A stretch of DNA of 64,000 bases. Origin: an uncultured Actinomycetes bacterium (GTDB lineage: Bacteria > Actinomycetota > Actinomycetes > Nanopelagicales > Nanopelagicaceae). The first letter of the stretch is position 1. Every line of letters starts with the position of its first letter. Location of the stretch: positions 1 through 64,000 of the forward strand of contig CAILSO010000010.1 of assembly GCA_903836945.1 (NCBI GenBank), written 5' to 3'. The notes under the pieces were generated by a model that did no database searches, was not told where the DNA came from, and saw only the letters and a list, made by a program, of their open reading frames with translations. Shown piece after piece: positions 63,022 through 64,000 of this stretch. The position numbers and the translations under genes were made by a program.

Positions 63022-64000
63022 TTATTTCGCTTCGCTGACGCCGGTTATTCTTGGAATTCTAAAATTCTGCATCTCACCGGTTGCATGGTCACGGGCAATT
63101 AAGGTGCCAAGTGAAATTGATATCGGATCAATTAAGCGATTAGAGACCCCGCCATTAGTGTCGGCGTAACCGATAGTTAGGGTTGCTTGCTCTTCGATAT
63201 ATTGATGAAGTAGATCTAAAGTTTCATTTGCAGTGGTGCGCGGAATTTCCCGAGGTTTGTGCGCACTAGCTTTTTCACCAGCACGAAGAGCTCGAACCGC
63301 AGATTTAATTATGGTTTCACCCGGAACAGTTGTTTCACTTAAAATTCTGGGTGGCCTTGGCCGTGATTTTGCGCGGCGTACAGCGGGAGCAGAAACTAAA
63401 ATTCCAGTTGCATTTTCCGCAGCAGGTAAATACCCGCTCTCGCGTAGGGTGGCAATGCACTCAACAAGATCGGTATCGGTGATTAATACCTGTGGTGCAA
63501 GTTTTCTAAAACGTAAATGTTCAAGTTTTTTATCATGAAGAATCTGTGCGATTAGACCTTCATCTTCACAACGTAAGTAGGCATGCGCAGTGCCGACACG
63601 AAGGCGCCCATGCCGCTTAGCAACATCATTGATTAAGTACTCCAATGGTTGTGGCATTGGGGTCTTCGATGTCTTTTTTAGAAAATCTTTAATCTGATCG
63701 CCGGTTTGACCATGATCTAAACCGCGTCGAATCGAGCTCTCACTAAATCTAAATACCGTTGCGCCACCACGACTTTCGATATCGGCGATAGTGCCAATCA
63801 TGTTCGAGACCTCGATTGTTAAAGGCCCTGGTGCAATGGCGCTGTTATCGGCTTGAATCAAGATGTGGTCAACTGGTTTAGGAAGTGCGGCTTCAACGCC
63901 CAGATCTTCTAAATTATTTAAAAGCGCAATTCCGAATGTAGAGATGGCACCTTGTCCAGTAATTCCAAGCCATTCAGCTTCGCGCAGAGTCCACTCAATA
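63022..64000 (-). CDS. Helicase-associated (Helicase_C_3/XPB-Ssl2 N-terminal type) protein, partial
   Basis: The frame is open on the minus strand from the stop at 63022 to the window edge, giving about 325 C-terminal residues; the start lies outside. The segment VDHILIQADNSAIAPGPLTIEV, followed by DIESRGGATVFRFSESSIRRG and MPQPLEYLINDVAKRHGRLRVG, matches the actinobacterial helicase-associated family found beside XPB (Rv0862c type). A DNA-binding or repair partner of the helicase is inferred. The ending contains a WYL-like strand set (IDPISISLGTLIARDHATGEM). Confidence 0.85.
   Translation of the reverse strand, partial: IEWTLREAEWLGITGQGAISTFGIALLNNLEDLGVEAALPKPVDHILIQADNSAIAPGPLTIEVSNMIGTIADIESRGGATVFRFSESSIRRGLDHGQTGDQIKDFLKKTSKTPMPQPLEYLINDVAKRHGRLRVGTAHAYLRCEDEGLIAQILHDKKLEHLRFRKLAPQVLITDTDLVECIATLRESGYLPAAENATGILVSAPAVRRAKSRPRPPRILSETTVPGETIIKSAVRALRAGEKASAHKPREIPRTTANETLDLLHQYIEEQATLTIGYADTNGGVSNRLIDPISISLGTLIARDHATGEMQNFRIPRITGVSEAK

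Overview
The window is a gene-dense, moderately low-GC actinobacterial chromosome segment. Its gene content suggests a free-living freshwater actinobacterium of the acI / Ca. Nanopelagicales type (for example Ca. Planktophila). The reasons are an actinorhodopsin with a split lycopene cyclase and a Blh retinal-forming oxygenase (52.3-55.0 kb), actinobacterial cluster orders (ftsH-folE-folP-folB-folK ... panC ... coaX-lysS-argA-clpC; XPB helicase near a helicase-associated protein), GuaB1, a short ArgA, a caa3/aa3-type oxidase operon, and very tight packing. The assignment to lineage is inference; no rRNA gene is present.

Layout. 0-3.8 kb: a sulfur/persulfide-type operon (tail of a flavoprotein that looks like sulfide:quinone reductase, a 48-residue protein, a CsoR/CstR-family regulator without the copper His, a CoA-disulfide-reductase/rhodanese fusion, two tandem tiny Cys-rich proteins, thioredoxin, methyltransferase). 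4.1-5.4 kb: ferredoxin-NADP reductase. 5.5-8.6 kb: a decayed integrated element in tRNA-Arg(ACG), bounded by a 45-bp direct repeat of the tRNA 3' half. It holds a truncated integrase and a captured segment with the 3' end of purH, an unknown secreted protein and the first nine codons of folD. 8.6-15.9 kb: a Gfo/Idh/MocA oxidoreductase, an ABM protein, a secreted fibrinogen-like protein, manA, an MFS carrier and an NCS1 permease. 15.9-21.1 kb: cytochrome c oxidase operon (subunits III, I, II and a cupredoxin) divergent from ctaG. 21-36 kb: guaB1, a secreted esterase-like protein, an operon of deacetylase, beta-propeller and MprF/LysX-like protein, TPR protein, TrmH-family methyltransferase, EamA carrier, a PBP4-type carboxypeptidase, ctaB, metZ, an ABC exporter and an NlpC/P60 hydrolase. 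36-50.7 kb: tilS-hpt-ftsH-folE-folP-folB-folK, panC-nadB-nadC-coaX, lysS, argA, clpC. 50.7-55 kb: radA, then the rhodopsin/retinal locus. 55-64 kb: a Cys-rich unknown, proC, a secreted propeller, a metzincin-type protease, a glutaredoxin-like protein, an XPB helicase, an M20 peptidase and the partial helicase-associated protein.

Two properties run through the window. First, at least 17 transcription-unit starts show a -10-like hexamer (mostly TANNNT) exactly six bases before the start codon, the arrangement expected for leaderless mRNAs; it fixes several start-codon choices. Second, neighbouring genes overlap: same-strand pairs by ATGA/GTGA/TAATG, and many convergent pairs by 4-29 bases. Clear hairpin terminators are seen only at 15.9 kb and after the rhodopsin gene. 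No CRISPR array, insertion sequence or rRNA was seen.
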